A DNA stretch of 64,000 nucleotides from Massilia sp. KIM (GCF_002007115.1 NZ_MVAD01000002.1:868001-932000), one strand, 5' to 3'. Positions 1-8,782 are shown, numbered from the stretch's first letter. A program made the numbers and translations. The notes: generated by a model from the letters alone, not told the origin.

Positions 1-532
1 CCACCTTGGAAGCGTCCGAGACGCGCGCGAACATCGACTCGCCATAGAACATGCGGCCGATGCACACCCCGTAGGCGCCGCCGACCAGCTCGCCATCCAG
101 CCAGACTTCGGCGGAATGGGCGTAGCCCATCGCGTGCAGGCCGGTGTAGCCGGCGATGATGTCGTCGGAAATCCAGGTGCCGGGCCCGTCCTTGCGCGGG
201 GCGGCGCAGGCGCGCATCACATCCTCGAAGGCGCTGTCGAAGCGCACTTCCCAGGGGCCGCCCGCCTGGCGGCTGCGCTCGACCTTGCGCAGGGTTTTTT
301 TGAGGCTGTCGCTGATCTTGAAGTGCTCGGTGTAGAGCACCATGCGCGGGTCGGTGCTCCACCACAGGATGGGCTGGCCCTCGGAGAACCAGGGAAAGAT
401 ACCGTTCTGGTAGGCAAGAAGGAGGCGCTGGGGAGAAAGGTCGGCGCCGGCCGCAAGCAGGCCGGGCGCGTCCACGGTCAGGGCCTCGGACACGTCGGGA
501 AACGGCGTTTCAGGCTCGAGCCAGGGAATCAT
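1..532 (-). CDS. aat: Leucyl/phenylalanyl-tRNA--protein transferase, 3' end cut by window edge
   Basis: Transfers Leu or Phe from aminoacyl-tRNA to proteins that begin with Arg or Lys, creating N-degron substrates for ClpAP in the cytoplasm. The visible N-terminal part reads [14 protein letters not shown], then [20 protein letters not shown], the family signature, and continues through [18 protein letters not shown] before running off position 1. The start ATG at 532 lies 15 bp downstream of the NUDIX stop, so the two genes are probably co-transcribed. About 177 residues are visible of a family length near 240, so roughly the last quarter is outside the window. The assignment is firm; only the C-terminus is unseen. 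Confidence 0.92.
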   Translation of the reverse strand, partial: MIPWLEPETPFPDVSEALTVDAPGLLAAGADLSPQRLLLAYQNGIFPWFSEGQPILWWSTDPRMVLYTEHFKISDSLKKTLRKVERSRQAGGPWEVRFDSAFEDVMRACAAPRKDGPGTWISDDIIAGYTGLHAMGYAHSAEVWLDGELVGGAYGVCIGRMFYGESMFARVSDASKV

Positions 533-547
533 GGGGCCTCGCGCGGC

Positions 548-1129
548 TCAGTCGGGCTCTCGCGGAGCTAGCATGGGGCGAACGATGTCCCGGCTGTGGA
601 ACCCGTAGCTGCCGCCTTCGCGCAGTTTGATCCGGTCGGCAAAGAAGAGTTCCAGGGTGGTGCTGATGGTGGGGAAGGCCAGTTCGTCCCAGGGAATCTC
701 GTCCTCGGCGAAGAGCTGGACTTCCAGGCTTTCGATGCCCGGCGCGAAGTCGAGGTCGCGCAGGCGCGCCAGGTAAAACAGGTGCACCTGGTGCACGTGG
801 GCCACGTTCAGCAGGGTGAAGAGGTTGCCGAGCTCGACGTTGGCGCCGGCTTCCTCCTCGGTTTCGCGCACGGCGGCCTGTTCGGTGGTTTCCTCGTTTT
901 CCATGAAACCGGCCGGCAGGGTCCAGTAGCCGTAGCGCGGCTCGATCGCGCGGCGGCACAGCAGCACCTGCAGCTTGCCGTCTTGTTCCCAGACGGGAAT
1001 GGAACCGATGACCAGCTTGGGATTTTGGTAATGAATCGTGTGGCAGTGCGTGCACACGTAGCGCGGCCGGTTGTCGCCTTCAGGAATGGCCAGCGCGACA
1101 GGGTGGGCGCACTCGGAGCAGAATTTCAT
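548..1129 (-). CDS. NUDIX hydrolase with N-terminal zinc ribbon
   Basis: A 193-residue cytoplasmic pyrophosphohydrolase. Residues 1-35 carry two Cys-x2-Cys pairs (CSEC and CTHC), a zinc ribbon as in NudC-like NUDIX proteins. A complete Nudix box follows around residues 74-96, with GFMENEETTEQ and the REtEEEAG core that binds Mg and the diphosphate. The substrate cannot be read from sequence; NAD(H), ADP-ribose or nucleotide sugars are all possible. The gene is shorter than true NudC (about 260 residues), so I do not call it nudC. It sits directly upstream of aat on the same strand. Confidence 0.85.
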   Translation of the reverse strand: MKFCSECAHPVALAIPEGDNRPRYVCTHCHTIHYQNPKLVIGSIPVWEQDGKLQVLLCRRAIEPRYGYWTLPAGFMENEETTEQAAVRETEEEAGANVELGNLFTLLNVAHVHQVHLFYLARLRDLDFAPGIESLEVQLFAEDEIPWDELAFPTISTTLELFFADRIKLREGGSYGFHSRDIVRPMLAPREPD

Positions 1130-1270
1130 AGGTCATCGACAAATTGAGATTGCCCTTACTTTACACTGATTGTGTTGCCGATGTGATCCCGGAAAGGGGC
1201 TGAAAGCGCTCCTCGGGCATCATGCTTGAGCCATTACGTGCTGCAATCGCACATCGTGGCTGGATTGAGT

Positions 1271-1299
1271 TTGCCTAAAAGTGGGAAAGCCCGTATAAT
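1271..1299 (+). promoter_or_regulatory. Sigma-70 promoter of the initiator tRNA gene
   Basis: A -35 hexamer TTGCCT at 1271-1276 and a perfect -10 TATAAT at 1294-1299 are separated by 17 bp, with the tRNA beginning 13 bp after the -10. This is the strongest promoter match noticed in the window, as expected for a stable RNA gene. Confidence 0.85.
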
Positions 1300-1312
1300 G
1301 CAAAGCATCAGA

Positions 1313-1389
1313 CGCGGGGTGGAGCAGTCTGGCAGCTCGTCGGGCTCATAACCCGAAGGTCACAGGTTCAAATCCTGTCCCCGCAACCA
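1313..1389 (+). tRNA. tRNA-fMet (CAT), initiator
   Basis: A 77-nt cloverleaf beginning CGCGGGGTGGAGCAG and ending CCCCGCAACCA with an encoded CCA tail. The anticodon CAT is at 1347-1349 in the loop CTCATAA, with three G-C pairs (GGG/CCC) in the anticodon stem. The unpaired C1 at the top of the acceptor stem and those G-C pairs identify the initiator rather than the elongator Met tRNA. It has its own promoter and terminator, so it is a single-gene unit. Confidence 0.97.
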
Positions 1390-1396
1390 GAATTCG

Positions 1397-1434
1397 AAGG
1401 CCGTTGATTCGCAAGAATCAGCGGCCTTTTCCGT
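1397..1434 (+). terminator. Rho-independent terminator of tRNA-fMet
   Basis: The hairpin AAGGCCGTTGATTC - GCAA - GAATCAGCGGCCTT (with one G-T pair) is followed by TTCCGTTTT. It starts 8 bp after the tRNA CCA end. Confidence 0.85.
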
Positions 1435-1557
1435 TTTGCGCCCCTCGCGGCTCGATCCAGCGCAAACCTGCTGCGTTCGGCTGAAATTCCCTCCCGCGCG
1501 CCCTGTCAAACCGTGCAAAGGCCGGTCCCGCGCCGGCGTGTACGCAAGGGGCAATCC

Positions 1558-1971
1558 ATGATCGATGTCGACGATATCAACGAGGCCTGGGGCTGGGTGG
1601 GCCTGACGGCGGTCGAGGTTCTCGGCGCCAACGCCTTCGGCAACCTCATCATCCGCGACGAAGACGACCATTACTGGCGCCTGCGGCCACAAGACCTGTG
1701 CTGCGAACCCGTGGCCAGCAGCCGGGCCGCGCTGGACGCGCTGGCCTACAACCAGGATTTCCTCAACGACTGGTACATGCCGGAAGCCGTGCGCCTGGCC
1801 GAGGCCGCGCTCGGTCCGCTGCCCGACGGGCGCAAGTACTGCCTCAAGATTCCCAGCGCCCTCGGCGGGCACTACGGGCGCGACAACCTGGCGACGGTGC
1901 CGCTGGCCGAACTGATTCGTTTCTCGGGAGAGGGCGCCCAGCAATTCGACGGCTTGCCGCGATGGAATTGA
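1558..1971 (+). CDS. DUF1851 (T6SS immunity Tdi1 C-terminal-like) domain protein
   Basis: A 137-residue soluble protein beginning MIDVDDINEAWGWVGLTAVE, with NAFGNLIIRDEDDHYWRL and CLKIPSALGGHYGRDN, which I recognise as the DUF1851 fold. Members occur as the C-terminal half of the Agrobacterium T6SS immunity protein Tdi1 and, more often, as stand-alone proteins of unknown role. The ATG at 1558 was chosen because the family begins at this point; an upstream in-frame start at 1513 would add 15 Arg-rich residues. No toxin or T6SS gene lies nearby, so an immunity role is not supported here. The gene stands alone after the tRNA terminator. Confidence 0.6.
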   Translation: MIDVDDINEAWGWVGLTAVEVLGANAFGNLIIRDEDDHYWRLRPQDLCCEPVASSRAALDALAYNQDFLNDWYMPEAVRLAEAALGPLPDGRKYCLKIPSALGGHYGRDNLATVPLAELIRFSGEGAQQFDGLPRWN

Positions 1972-2014
1972 ATGAGCCGGGAGGGCGAGTCGAGCGTCAT
2001 CATGCCGCGTGGCC

Positions 2015-2193
2015 GGTTCAGCCGGGCCCGGTTAAGCCGGACCCGGTTCAGGCGCAAATGGTTCAGCCGGAACTGGTTAAGCCGGAACTGGCTAAGCCGG
2101 ACCTGGTTGATCCGGAACTGGTTAAGCCTGAACTGGTTAAGCCTGAACTGGTTCAGCCGGAGCTGTTATGCCGGAACTGATTCAGCCGGCTTG
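2015..2193. repeat. 12-unit, 15-bp tandem repeat at the 3' end of the glycosylase gene
   Basis: Units of GGTTAAGCCGGAACT-type sequence repeat with a strict 15-bp period from 2015. The eleventh unit (2165-2178) has lost one base. The last unit (2179-2193) overlaps the final codons and stop of the minus-strand glycosylase gene. Because the period is a multiple of three, the array stays open in several frames and can be read as VKPEL-like or SRNWL-like pentapeptides. None has a credible start or ribosome-binding site. The array lies between two convergent genes. Confidence 0.9.
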
Positions 2194-3069
2194 CTCCGAC
2201 AGGCTGGCCCAGAGATAGGCTGCGGCCATGGTGCGGTGCGGCTTGTAGCGTTCCAGCATCCGCTCGGCCTGGGCGATGTCGGGACGCGTCTCGCCGCCGG
2301 CCAGCTTGTGCAGGGCGCTGCGCACCGCCACGTCGCCGTGCAGCGAACAGTCCGCATAGGCATAGCCGCGCAGCAGGGCGTAGTTGACGGTCCAGGGGCC
2401 GATGCCCTTGATGGCCAGCAATTCGCGGCTGACCTCCTGCGGATCCCGCTCGCGGTCGAGCGAGAGTTCGCCCTCGTGCACGAGCCGGGCCAGGCGCAGC
2501 AGGGTTTCCGCCTTTGCGCCGGAGAATTTACGGCTGGTTAGCTCCTCGAGCTCCAGCCGCGCCACGTCGGCCGCTTCCGGGTAGCACCACAGGCCGCTCG
2601 AATGGGGGTGGCCGGCCAGCTGGATGAGGGTGCGGCGCAGGGAGATGGCGAAACTCAGGTTGATCTGCTGGCCGATGATGGCCCAGGTCAGGGCCTCGAA
2701 TACGGTGGCCGACTGCACGATGCGCAGGCCGGGCTGGCGCGCCAGCAGCGGGCCGAGCATCGGGTCCTCGCGCGCCGCATCGGCGAAGGCGGCGGGGTCG
2801 ATGCGCAGCCCCAGCATATTGAGCAGGGCCTCTTCGGCGGCGGCGCGCAGCCTGGCCGTCAGCTTGCCGTCGGCGGCGATGCGGCAGCGGGCGGCGTCCT
2901 GGGCGAAGCCGATCTCCAGCAGCACCGGCGTCCCCTCCAGCAGGATGCCCTTGCGCAGGCCGTCCGCGCCCACCTGTTCGGCCAGGCCTTCGGCGTCGCG
3001 CCCGTGGAAGGCAAGCACGTCGCGCAGGCGGTAGCCGGCCGGCAGCGGGATCGTCAGGCTGACGGCCAT
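2182..3069 (-). CDS. DNA-3-methyladenine glycosylase II (AlkA family, HhH-GPD)
   Basis: A 295-residue base-excision-repair glycosylase that removes alkylated purines. The N-terminal half resembles the AlkA beta domain. The C-terminal half carries the helix-hairpin-helix LLAIKGIGPWTVNYALLRG followed by CSLHGDVAV, whose Asp matches the catalytic Asp of the HhH-GPD fold. ATIFEALTWAIIGQQINLSFA-type sequence (residues from about 130) is the usual AlkA signature. The start ATG at 3069 overlaps the TGA of the upstream EamA gene, so the two are translationally coupled. The stop lies inside the last unit of a 15-bp repeat array. There is no N-terminal Ada-like domain, so it is an AlkA-like rather than an Ada-AlkA protein. 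Confidence 0.88.
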   Translation of the reverse strand: MAVSLTIPLPAGYRLRDVLAFHGRDAEGLAEQVGADGLRKGILLEGTPVLLEIGFAQDAARCRIAADGKLTARLRAAAEEALLNMLGLRIDPAAFADAAREDPMLGPLLARQPGLRIVQSATVFEALTWAIIGQQINLSFAISLRRTLIQLAGHPHSSGLWCYPEAADVARLELEELTSRKFSGAKAETLLRLARLVHEGELSLDRERDPQEVSRELLAIKGIGPWTVNYALLRGYAYADCSLHGDVAVRSALHKLAGGETRPDIAQAERMLERYKPHRTMAAAYLWASLSEQAG

Positions 3070-3980
3070 CACTTGCCGCGCGCGGCGGCGGCGGGCGCGC
3101 GCAGGAAGGAGGGCGTGAAGCCGGTCACCAGGGCCGTGCCCAGCAGCACGATGGCCGAGCCGAGCAGGGTGTGCCAGCCCACCACCTCGTGCAGGAAGAT
3201 CGCACCCCAGAGGATGCCGAACACCGGGTTCAGGAAGGTGACGGTGAGGGCCGAGGTGGTGCCGACTTCCTCGATCAGTTTGAAGTAGAGGATGTAGGCG
3301 ATGCCGCTGCACAGGATGCCCAGGGCCAGCACGGCGGCCATGATTCCCGGCGTGGCCTGGCCCGGTTGCGGGAAGAAGGGCAGGGCGGGCAGCACCCAGA
3401 GCGCCGCCGCCCACATCGAGCCGTGGGCGTTGGCGAAGGGCGGCACCGCCTTGGCCGACTTGGCGTACTGGCTGGCCACGCTGTAGCACAAGGCGGCGGC
3501 CAGGGCTGCGGCCACCGCCACGCCGGCGCCCGGGAGATCCGAGGTATGGTCGAAGCCGACCAGCAAGGCCACGCCCAGCGTGCCCAGCAGCAGGCCGAGG
3601 GCGCTGCGGCCACTCACCGGCTGGCGCGCCCAGACGAAGGCGACCAGGGCGCCGAACATGGGCGCGGTGGCGTTCAGCACCGACAGCACCGAGGCCGACA
3701 GGGTGCGCGCGGCGAAGGCGAACAGCAGGAAGGGCAGGGCCGAGTTCATCAGGCCGAGGATCAGGTAATGCTTCCAATGCGTGCGCAGGTCGAGCGGCGC
3801 GGTGGAGGCGCGGCCCCGCAGGAACCAGGCCACGGCGGCCAGGAACAGGGCGGCGAACAGCACCCGGTACTCGATCAGCACGGCCGGGCCCAGCACCGGC
3901 GCGGCGATGCGCATGAAGAGGAAGGAACCGCCCCAGATGGCGGCGAGCGCCACCAGGCGCAGCATGTTGACGGTATTCAT
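3069..3980 (-). CDS. EamA/DMT-family permease
   Basis: A 303-residue inner-membrane protein with about ten hydrophobic segments arranged as two EamA repeats, the drug/metabolite transporter fold (RhaT/YdcZ-like). It opens MNTVNMLRLVALAAIWGGSF, where the AAIWGGSF motif is typical of the first helix of EamA exporters, and the second repeat contains GILCSGIAYILYFKLIEEVG. The substrate is not predictable. Its stop codon overlaps the start of the DNA glycosylase gene by the ATGA arrangement, indicating one transcript. Confidence 0.85.
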   Translation of the reverse strand: MNTVNMLRLVALAAIWGGSFLFMRIAAPVLGPAVLIEYRVLFAALFLAAVAWFLRGRASTAPLDLRTHWKHYLILGLMNSALPFLLFAFAARTLSASVLSVLNATAPMFGALVAFVWARQPVSGRSALGLLLGTLGVALLVGFDHTSDLPGAGVAVAAALAAALCYSVASQYAKSAKAVPPFANAHGSMWAAALWVLPALPFFPQPGQATPGIMAAVLALGILCSGIAYILYFKLIEEVGTTSALTVTFLNPVFGILWGAIFLHEVVGWHTLLGSAIVLLGTALVTGFTPSFLRAPAAAARGK

Positions 3981-4064
3981 CGTGGTATCAGGTCGGACCC
4001 GCTCGGAGTCCCGTCATGGTGGCTGCGCGGCAAGCCGCGCGCCACCCGGTTCTTGCTCTCGAAT

Positions 4065-5078
4065 TCAGGCGGCGCGGGCGCAGACCTCGGTGGAGGCGGC
4101 CTCGATGGCGGCCGCATGCGGCACCAGCATCGCCGTCGGGACGCCGTTCTTCACCGCCGTCATCTCGGCCATGATCGAGATCGCGATCTCGGAAGGCGTC
4201 TTGCTGCCGATGTAGAGGCCGATCGGACCGTGCAGGCGCGCCAGCTGTTCCTCATTCAGGTCGAACAGCTTGAGGCGTTCGCGGCGCTTCTGGTTGTTCA
4301 GGCGCGAGCCGATCGCACCGACGTAGAAGGCCTCCGACTTGAGCGCTTCCATCAGGGCCAGGTCGTCGAGCTTGGGATCGTGGGTGAGGGCCACGACGGC
4401 GCTGCGCGCGTCCAGCCTGGCTTCGATCACCAGGTCGTCGGGCATGGCGTGGACCAGCTCGACCCCGGGGATATTCCAGCCGCTGCGGTATTCCTCGCGC
4501 GGGTCGCACACGGTGACGCGGTAGTCCATGCCGGCCGCTACCTGGGCCAGGAAGCGCGACAACGGGCCGGCGCCGATGATGTAGAGGCGCCAGCGCGGGC
4601 CGTGGATGGTGCGCAGCACGCGGCCCTCGACCCGCTGCACGGCGCTGGCGGCGGCGCGTTCCAAGGATACGGCGCCGCTGTCCAGGTCGACGCCGCGCTC
4701 GACCAGTTCACCGGCGGCCAGGCGCGCCAGCAGTTCATCGATGCGGCTGGCGGGGGAGAGCGGCTCGATGGCCAGCTCGATGGTGCCGCCGCAGGGCAGG
4801 CCGAAGCGGTGGGCCTCGTCGGCGCTGATGCCGTAGCTGACGATCTCGGGGCGGGACAGTTCGATGCCGTTGCGGCGCACCTTGTCGATCAGGTCGTCCT
4901 CGATGCAGCCGCCGGAGACCGAACCGACCACCTGGCCGTCCTCGCAGACGGCGAGGGTGGCGCCGATGGGGCGCGGGCTCGAACCCCAGGTCTTGATCAC
5001 CGTGACCAGCTGGCAGCGGCGCCCTGAGGCCAGCCAGGCGGCGGAAGTCTTCAGTACTTCGAGGTCGATACTGTCCAT
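4065..5078 (-). CDS. XdhC/CoxI family protein
   Basis: A 337-residue cytoplasmic protein. XdhC proteins bind molybdenum cofactor, support its sulfuration and insert it into xanthine dehydrogenase-type enzymes. The N-terminal XdhC_CoxI domain has the diagnostic TWGSSPRPIGATLAV and VSGGCIEDDL motifs. The C-terminal domain is Rossmann-like, with YIIGAGPLSRFLAQV and VVALTHDPKLDD, then YVGAIGSRLNNQKRR. No molybdo-hydroxylase subunits lie beside it, so the client enzyme is unknown. The moaA and mobA-moeA genes sit 27 kb away in the same window. Confidence 0.85.
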   Translation of the reverse strand: MDSIDLEVLKTSAAWLASGRRCQLVTVIKTWGSSPRPIGATLAVCEDGQVVGSVSGGCIEDDLIDKVRRNGIELSRPEIVSYGISADEAHRFGLPCGGTIELAIEPLSPASRIDELLARLAAGELVERGVDLDSGAVSLERAAASAVQRVEGRVLRTIHGPRWRLYIIGAGPLSRFLAQVAAGMDYRVTVCDPREEYRSGWNIPGVELVHAMPDDLVIEARLDARSAVVALTHDPKLDDLALMEALKSEAFYVGAIGSRLNNQKRRERLKLFDLNEEQLARLHGPIGLYIGSKTPSEIAISIMAEMTAVKNGVPTAMLVPHAAAIEAASTEVCARAA

Positions 5079-5193
5079 GGGCGGGAGGCTGCTTGAGCAG
5101 CGTCAAAGGTTGCGATGGACAATGATACAAAAAAAGAAGGGGGAGTGTTGGGGATGGGCGATGTGGGGGGAAGTGGCGATGCGGTATGCGTAG

Positions 5194-5316
5194 AAACTTG
5201 GGTCCCCGCCAAGGGGGCCGCCGAGGCCGGGGACGACGTGCTGAAGGTAGTGGTATAGATTGATTCTTGCCACTAGCCCTAAAACGTCGTCCCCGCGGAG
5301 GCGGGGACCCAAGTTT
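5194..5316. repeat. REPIN-like inverted pair of REP elements
   Basis: Two copies of the window's dispersed repeat in opposite orientation. The first (5194-5239) begins AAACTTGGGTCCCCGCC and has an enlarged loop of about ten extra bases before GGGGACGACGT. The second (5284-5316) reads CGTCGTCCCCGC then GAGGCGGGGACCCAAGTTT. Each unit is itself an imperfect palindrome, so the pair can fold into a large cruciform. It fills the 275-bp gap between the XdhC start and the M48-like stop. Confidence 0.85.
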
Positions 5317-5353
5317 GCGCGCTAAACGTTAGCGCAAGCTAGCGCCACCCACC

Positions 5354-6448
5354 TCAAGGCACCAAGGGCTTATTCCCCGACCGCTTCGTCCGAATCTCGG
5401 CCAGCGCCTTGTCCACCGCCGCGCTGCGCGCCGCCAGACCCGGATGGTTCGCCGTGTAGCCATTGAGCACAGTGGCCGGATAGGTCGAAGCCAGCCGCTT
5501 CCAGAACCCGTTCACGCCCTCGATGCGGTAATCCGCGCGCGCCAGCAGGTACATGGCCAGCCGGTCCGCCGCCGCATCGGCCTCGCCCGGCATCGCCTTG
5601 ATCCCGCCGCTGCCGATCAGCATCGAGGTGTCCGGCGTGATGCGCATCAGGTTGTCGACGATGCTGGCGATGGTCGCCGCGTTGCGTTGCGAGGCCGCGT
5701 GGCCCAGCATGTTGTGCGCCATGGTGCGCGCCAGCACGTAGGCCAGCTCGTCGTCGTTCTGGGTGAAGTTCATCATGCCGCGCGTGACCATCACGCGCTG
5801 GCCGTCGGCGTAGGCGTTGACGTTGTCCGCGTTGCCCAGCTCGATGGCGAAGGCGCAGGCGCGGGTCACCGGGATGTTCAGGTCGCGGTTGCTGCCGTTG
5901 CGCTCGATGGTGAGGGGCAGGGTGGCCTGCTTGGCCATGATCGGACCGAACACCGCGCCCGCCTGGGACAGCGCGCTCGGGCCTTCGGGCAGGGGCTTGC
6001 CGCCCGCCGCCACCAGGCCGTCGCCCTGGCGCAGGCCGGCCTTGGCGGCGCCGCTGCCGGCCAGCACATTGGTCACCTGCAGGCGCTCGCCCATGCCGAA
6101 CACCACGTGCGCGGCTTCGTTGTAGGTGCCCGGATAGGCATAGCGGTTCTTGGCGGTGAAACCGAGCAGGTTGCGGGCGTGCCTGGTGCACAGCTCCGCG
6201 TTGTCGATCAGGAGGGGAGCCGCGACCCGGTACAGGCGATCCTGCAGGGTGGCCATCTTGGTGAGGGTGTCGGCCGCCGCCGCCATCTGCGGGGTCAGCT
6301 CGGGCTTGCCGGGCTCGGGCGCCAGGACGCCCGGCTGGGAAGGATACTGGGTGGGGCCCGGCGTGGAGCAGGCGGACAGGAAAGCGGCGGTAGCAAGGGC
6401 CAGCGCGACCGGGCGCGTGAGCGCAGGCAGGCGATGGATGCGGATCAT
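5354..6448 (-). CDS. PDZ-containing M48-like lipoprotein with degenerate catalytic motif
   Basis: A 364-residue lipoprotein with lipobox LSAC and lipidation at Cys27. Residues about 115-195 form a PDZ-like domain (VLAGSGAAKAGLRQGDGLVAAGG). The C-terminal part, about 225-350, follows the M48 metallopeptidase plan: DDELAYVLA is the run-up to the zinc motif, and GEADAAADRLAMYLLARADY resembles the downstream Glu/Asp helix. Where M48 has HEXXH, this protein has RTMAH (241-245), so the first His and the catalytic Glu are lost. It is probably a non-proteolytic envelope protein or chaperone-like factor. A His-rich run, HNMLGH, follows immediately. It lies 18 bp downstream of dut on the same strand. 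Confidence 0.7.
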   Translation of the reverse strand: MIRIHRLPALTRPVALALATAAFLSACSTPGPTQYPSQPGVLAPEPGKPELTPQMAAAADTLTKMATLQDRLYRVAAPLLIDNAELCTRHARNLLGFTAKNRYAYPGTYNEAAHVVFGMGERLQVTNVLAGSGAAKAGLRQGDGLVAAGGKPLPEGPSALSQAGAVFGPIMAKQATLPLTIERNGSNRDLNIPVTRACAFAIELGNADNVNAYADGQRVMVTRGMMNFTQNDDELAYVLARTMAHNMLGHAASQRNAATIASIVDNLMRITPDTSMLIGSGGIKAMPGEADAAADRLAMYLLARADYRIEGVNGFWKRLASTYPATVLNGYTANHPGLAARSAAVDKALAEIRTKRSGNKPLVP

Positions 6449-6466
6449 GGTACTCCTCGTGTCTTG

Positions 6467-6916
6467 TTATTGTTTGCCGGTGCTCCCAAACCCGTTGGCG
6501 CCCCGGTCGCTCGATGCGAACTCCTCCACCACGTTGAAACCCACCTGCAGCACGGGCACCACCACGAGCTGCGCGAGGCGGTCCATCGGCTGCAGCGTAA
6601 AGACGCTGTGGCTGCGGTTCCAGGTCGAGACCATCAGCTGGCCCTGGTAGTCGGAGTCGATTAAGCCTACCAGATTGCCGAGAACGATGCCGTTCTTATG
6701 GCCGAGCCCGCTGCGCGGCAGGATCATGGCGGCGTAGCCCGGGTCGCCGATGTGGATCGCCAGGCCGGTCGGCACCAGCACGGTCTGCCCGGGCTCGATG
6801 ACCAGGGGCGCGTCGATGCAGGCGCGCAGGTCGAGGCCGGCGCTGCCGGGGGTGCCGTAGGCCGGCAGGAGTTCGCGCATGCGCGAATCGAGGATCTTGA
6901 GGTCGATGGTCTTCAT
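6467..6916 (-). CDS. dut: Deoxyuridine 5'-triphosphate nucleotidohydrolase (dUTPase)
   Basis: Hydrolyses dUTP to dUMP and PPi, keeping uracil out of DNA and feeding thymidylate synthesis. The 149-residue length is standard for the trimeric enzyme. All five motifs are present in order: [41 protein letters not shown] and [10 protein letters not shown]. The last has Asn where Gly is usual in RGxGGFG. It follows coaBC by 11 bp at the end of the ribF-ileS-lspA-coaBC-dut series, an arrangement common in Burkholderiales. Confidence 0.96.
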   Translation of the reverse strand: MKTIDLKILDSRMRELLPAYGTPGSAGLDLRACIDAPLVIEPGQTVLVPTGLAIHIGDPGYAAMILPRSGLGHKNGIVLGNLVGLIDSDYQGQLMVSTWNRSHSVFTLQPMDRLAQLVVVPVLQVGFNVVEEFASSDRGANGFGSTGKQ

Positions 6917-6927
6917 CTTGCTAAGGT

Positions 6928-8148
6928 TCAGGTCAGGAGGGAGCGCCGTTCGAGCCGCTTGGCGATCTCGGACACGAGCTGGCGCGCGAGCGTGAGCTTG
7001 TCCGCGCGTTCAAGCACCGTGTGGCCGCTCTCGTCGAACAGGATGATGGTGTTCTCGTCCTGTCCGAAGGTCTGTGGGCCTATATTACCCACCAATAAAG
7101 GAATGCCTTTGCGCTCGCGCTTGGCCGCGCCGTATTCCATCAGATTTTCCGATTCCGCCGCGAAGCCCACGCAATACGGCCAGCCCGAGAGCGAGGTGGT
7201 GGAGGCCACCGAGGCCAGGATGTCGGCGTTCTGGACAAATTCGAGCTGGGGCGGGGCGCCGTCGGCGGCCTTCTTGAGCTTGTGGTCGCTGGCATTGGCC
7301 ACGCGCCAGTCGGCCACCGCCGCCACGCCGACGAAGACGTGCTGGCCGGAGACGTTGGCCATCACCGCGTCGTGCATCTGCTGGGCGGTGAGCACGTCGA
7401 TGCGGCGCACGCCATGCGGCGTGGCCAGCGAGGTCGGACCGGACACCAGGGTGACCTCGGCGCCGGCCTCGCGCGCGGCGCGCGCCACCGCATAGCCCAT
7501 CTTGCCCGAGGACAGATTGGTGATCCCGCGCACCGGGTCGATCGGCTCGAAGGTCGGGCCGGCCGTGATCAGGACGCGGCGCCCGGCCAGCACCTTGTGC
7601 TGGAAGGAGGCGATCAGTTCCTCGACCAGTTCCGCCGGCTCCAGCATGCGGCCGTAGCCGGTCTCGCCGCAGGCCTGGGAGCCGACGGCGGGGCCGAGCA
7701 GGTGCACGCCGTCGGCGCGCAGCTGGGCCACGTTGCGCTGGGTGGCCGGGTTGTCCCACATCTCGACGTTCATGGCCGGGGCCACCAGCAGGGGCACCCG
7801 GCTCGGACGCGCCACGCACAGGGTCGAGAGCAGGTCGTCGCAGGCGCCGTGGGCCAGCTTGCGGATGAAGTCGGCCGAGCAGGGCGAGACCAGCACCGCG
7901 TCGGCGCCCCGGGTCAGGTCGATGTGGGCCATGTTGTTGGCCACCCGCGGGTCCCACTGGTCGGTGTAGACGGTGTTGCCGGACAGGGCCTGCATCGTGA
8001 CCGCGCCGATGAAATGGGTCGCGGCCTCGGTCATCACGACCTGCACGCTGGCGCCCTGCTTGACCAGGGCGCGGCACAGTTCCGCCGACTTGTAGCAGGC
8101 CACGCCGCCGGTCAGGCCGAGGACGATCTTCTTGCCCTTGAGGTCCAT
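6928..8148 (-). CDS. coaBC: Phosphopantothenoylcysteine decarboxylase / phosphopantothenate-cysteine ligase
   Basis: Bifunctional coenzyme A enzyme of 406 residues. The ligase half (CoaB) joins cysteine to 4'-phosphopantothenate using CTP, and the FMN-dependent CoaC half decarboxylates the product to 4'-phosphopantetheine. The N-terminal CoaC domain (1 to about 190) begins [19 protein letters not shown] and has [17 protein letters not shown], the substrate-binding signature. The CoaB domain starts near residue 190 with [20 protein letters not shown] and [10 protein letters not shown]. It lies 16 bp downstream of lspA, co-directional with dut. Confidence 0.96.
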   Translation of the reverse strand: MDLKGKKIVLGLTGGVACYKSAELCRALVKQGASVQVVMTEAATHFIGAVTMQALSGNTVYTDQWDPRVANNMAHIDLTRGADAVLVSPCSADFIRKLAHGACDDLLSTLCVARPSRVPLLVAPAMNVEMWDNPATQRNVAQLRADGVHLLGPAVGSQACGETGYGRMLEPAELVEELIASFQHKVLAGRRVLITAGPTFEPIDPVRGITNLSSGKMGYAVARAAREAGAEVTLVSGPTSLATPHGVRRIDVLTAQQMHDAVMANVSGQHVFVGVAAVADWRVANASDHKLKKAADGAPPQLEFVQNADILASVASTTSLSGWPYCVGFAAESENLMEYGAAKRERKGIPLLVGNIGPQTFGQDENTIILFDESGHTVLERADKLTLARQLVSEIAKRLERRSLLT

Positions 8149-8164
8149 GTTCGTGCCTCCGAAA

Positions 8165-8695
8165 TCAGGACTTGTTCACGCGCCGCAGCTCATCGACGAT
8201 GAACAGGAAGGCGCCCACCGAGATGCCGATGTCGGCGATGTTAAAGGCGGGGAAGTGTCCCACGCCCTTCCAGTAGAAATCGAGGAAGTCGATCACGTGG
8301 CCATAGGCCAGGCGGTCGATCACGTTGCCGATGGCGCCGCCCATGATGAGCGCCAGCGAGAAGCAGAACAGGCGCTGGCCCGGATGGCGCTTGAGCAGGT
8401 AGAGGATGTAGGCCACGGCGGCCACCGCGATGCCGGTGAACAGGTAGCGCTGCCAGCCGCCGGCGTCGCCCAGGAAGCTGAAGGCCGCGCCCGGGTTGTA
8501 GACCAGGATCAGGTTGAAGAAGCTGGTGATCGGCAGCGTCTCGCCGTAGGAGAAGGTGCGCTCGACCGTGATCTTGGTGACCTGGTCGAGCAGGACCAGG
8601 ATCAGGGCCAGGCCGAGCCAGGGCAGCATGCCGCCGCCCGACTTGGAAGCCGCCTTGGTGACGCCGGAAATTGCAGGTTTCTTTTTGGTTGCCAT
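8165..8695 (-). CDS. lspA: Lipoprotein signal peptidase II
   Basis: Inner-membrane aspartyl peptidase that cleaves prolipoprotein signal peptides before the lipidated Cys. The 176-residue protein has four hydrophobic segments after a basic N-terminal tail with KKKPAISG. The two catalytic Asp are in [14 protein letters not shown] and [11 protein letters not shown], both intact. The N-terminal extension of about 20 residues before the first helix is slightly longer than in E. coli. It follows ileS by 87 bp, the classic ileS-lspA pairing. Confidence 0.95.
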   Translation of the reverse strand: MATKKKPAISGVTKAASKSGGGMLPWLGLALILVLLDQVTKITVERTFSYGETLPITSFFNLILVYNPGAAFSFLGDAGGWQRYLFTGIAVAAVAYILYLLKRHPGQRLFCFSLALIMGGAIGNVIDRLAYGHVIDFLDFYWKGVGHFPAFNIADIGISVGAFLFIVDELRRVNKS

Positions 8696-8782
8696 GGTAA
8701 AGGTCAGGAAGCCCGCCGCCGCCCGCTGGTGGCGGGTAGCGGCGGTGGTGCCGGGCGCGCCGATACAGGCCGCGCCCGGGGC

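Noticed and set aside
1513..1557. Upstream start of the DUF1851 gene
   Set aside because: The added 15 residues are Arg-rich and not part of the family; the ATG at 1558 fits the conserved start.
1698..2180. Protein with VKPEL pentapeptide repeats
   Set aside because: Its first part is an out-of-frame reading of the DUF1851 gene; the repeat part is open only because the DNA repeat is 15 bp long.
2182..3777. A longer 531-codon version of the glycosylase
   Set aside because: The extra upstream part is Pro/Arg-rich and overlaps the EamA gene in another frame; the coupled ATG at 3069 gives the normal AlkA length.
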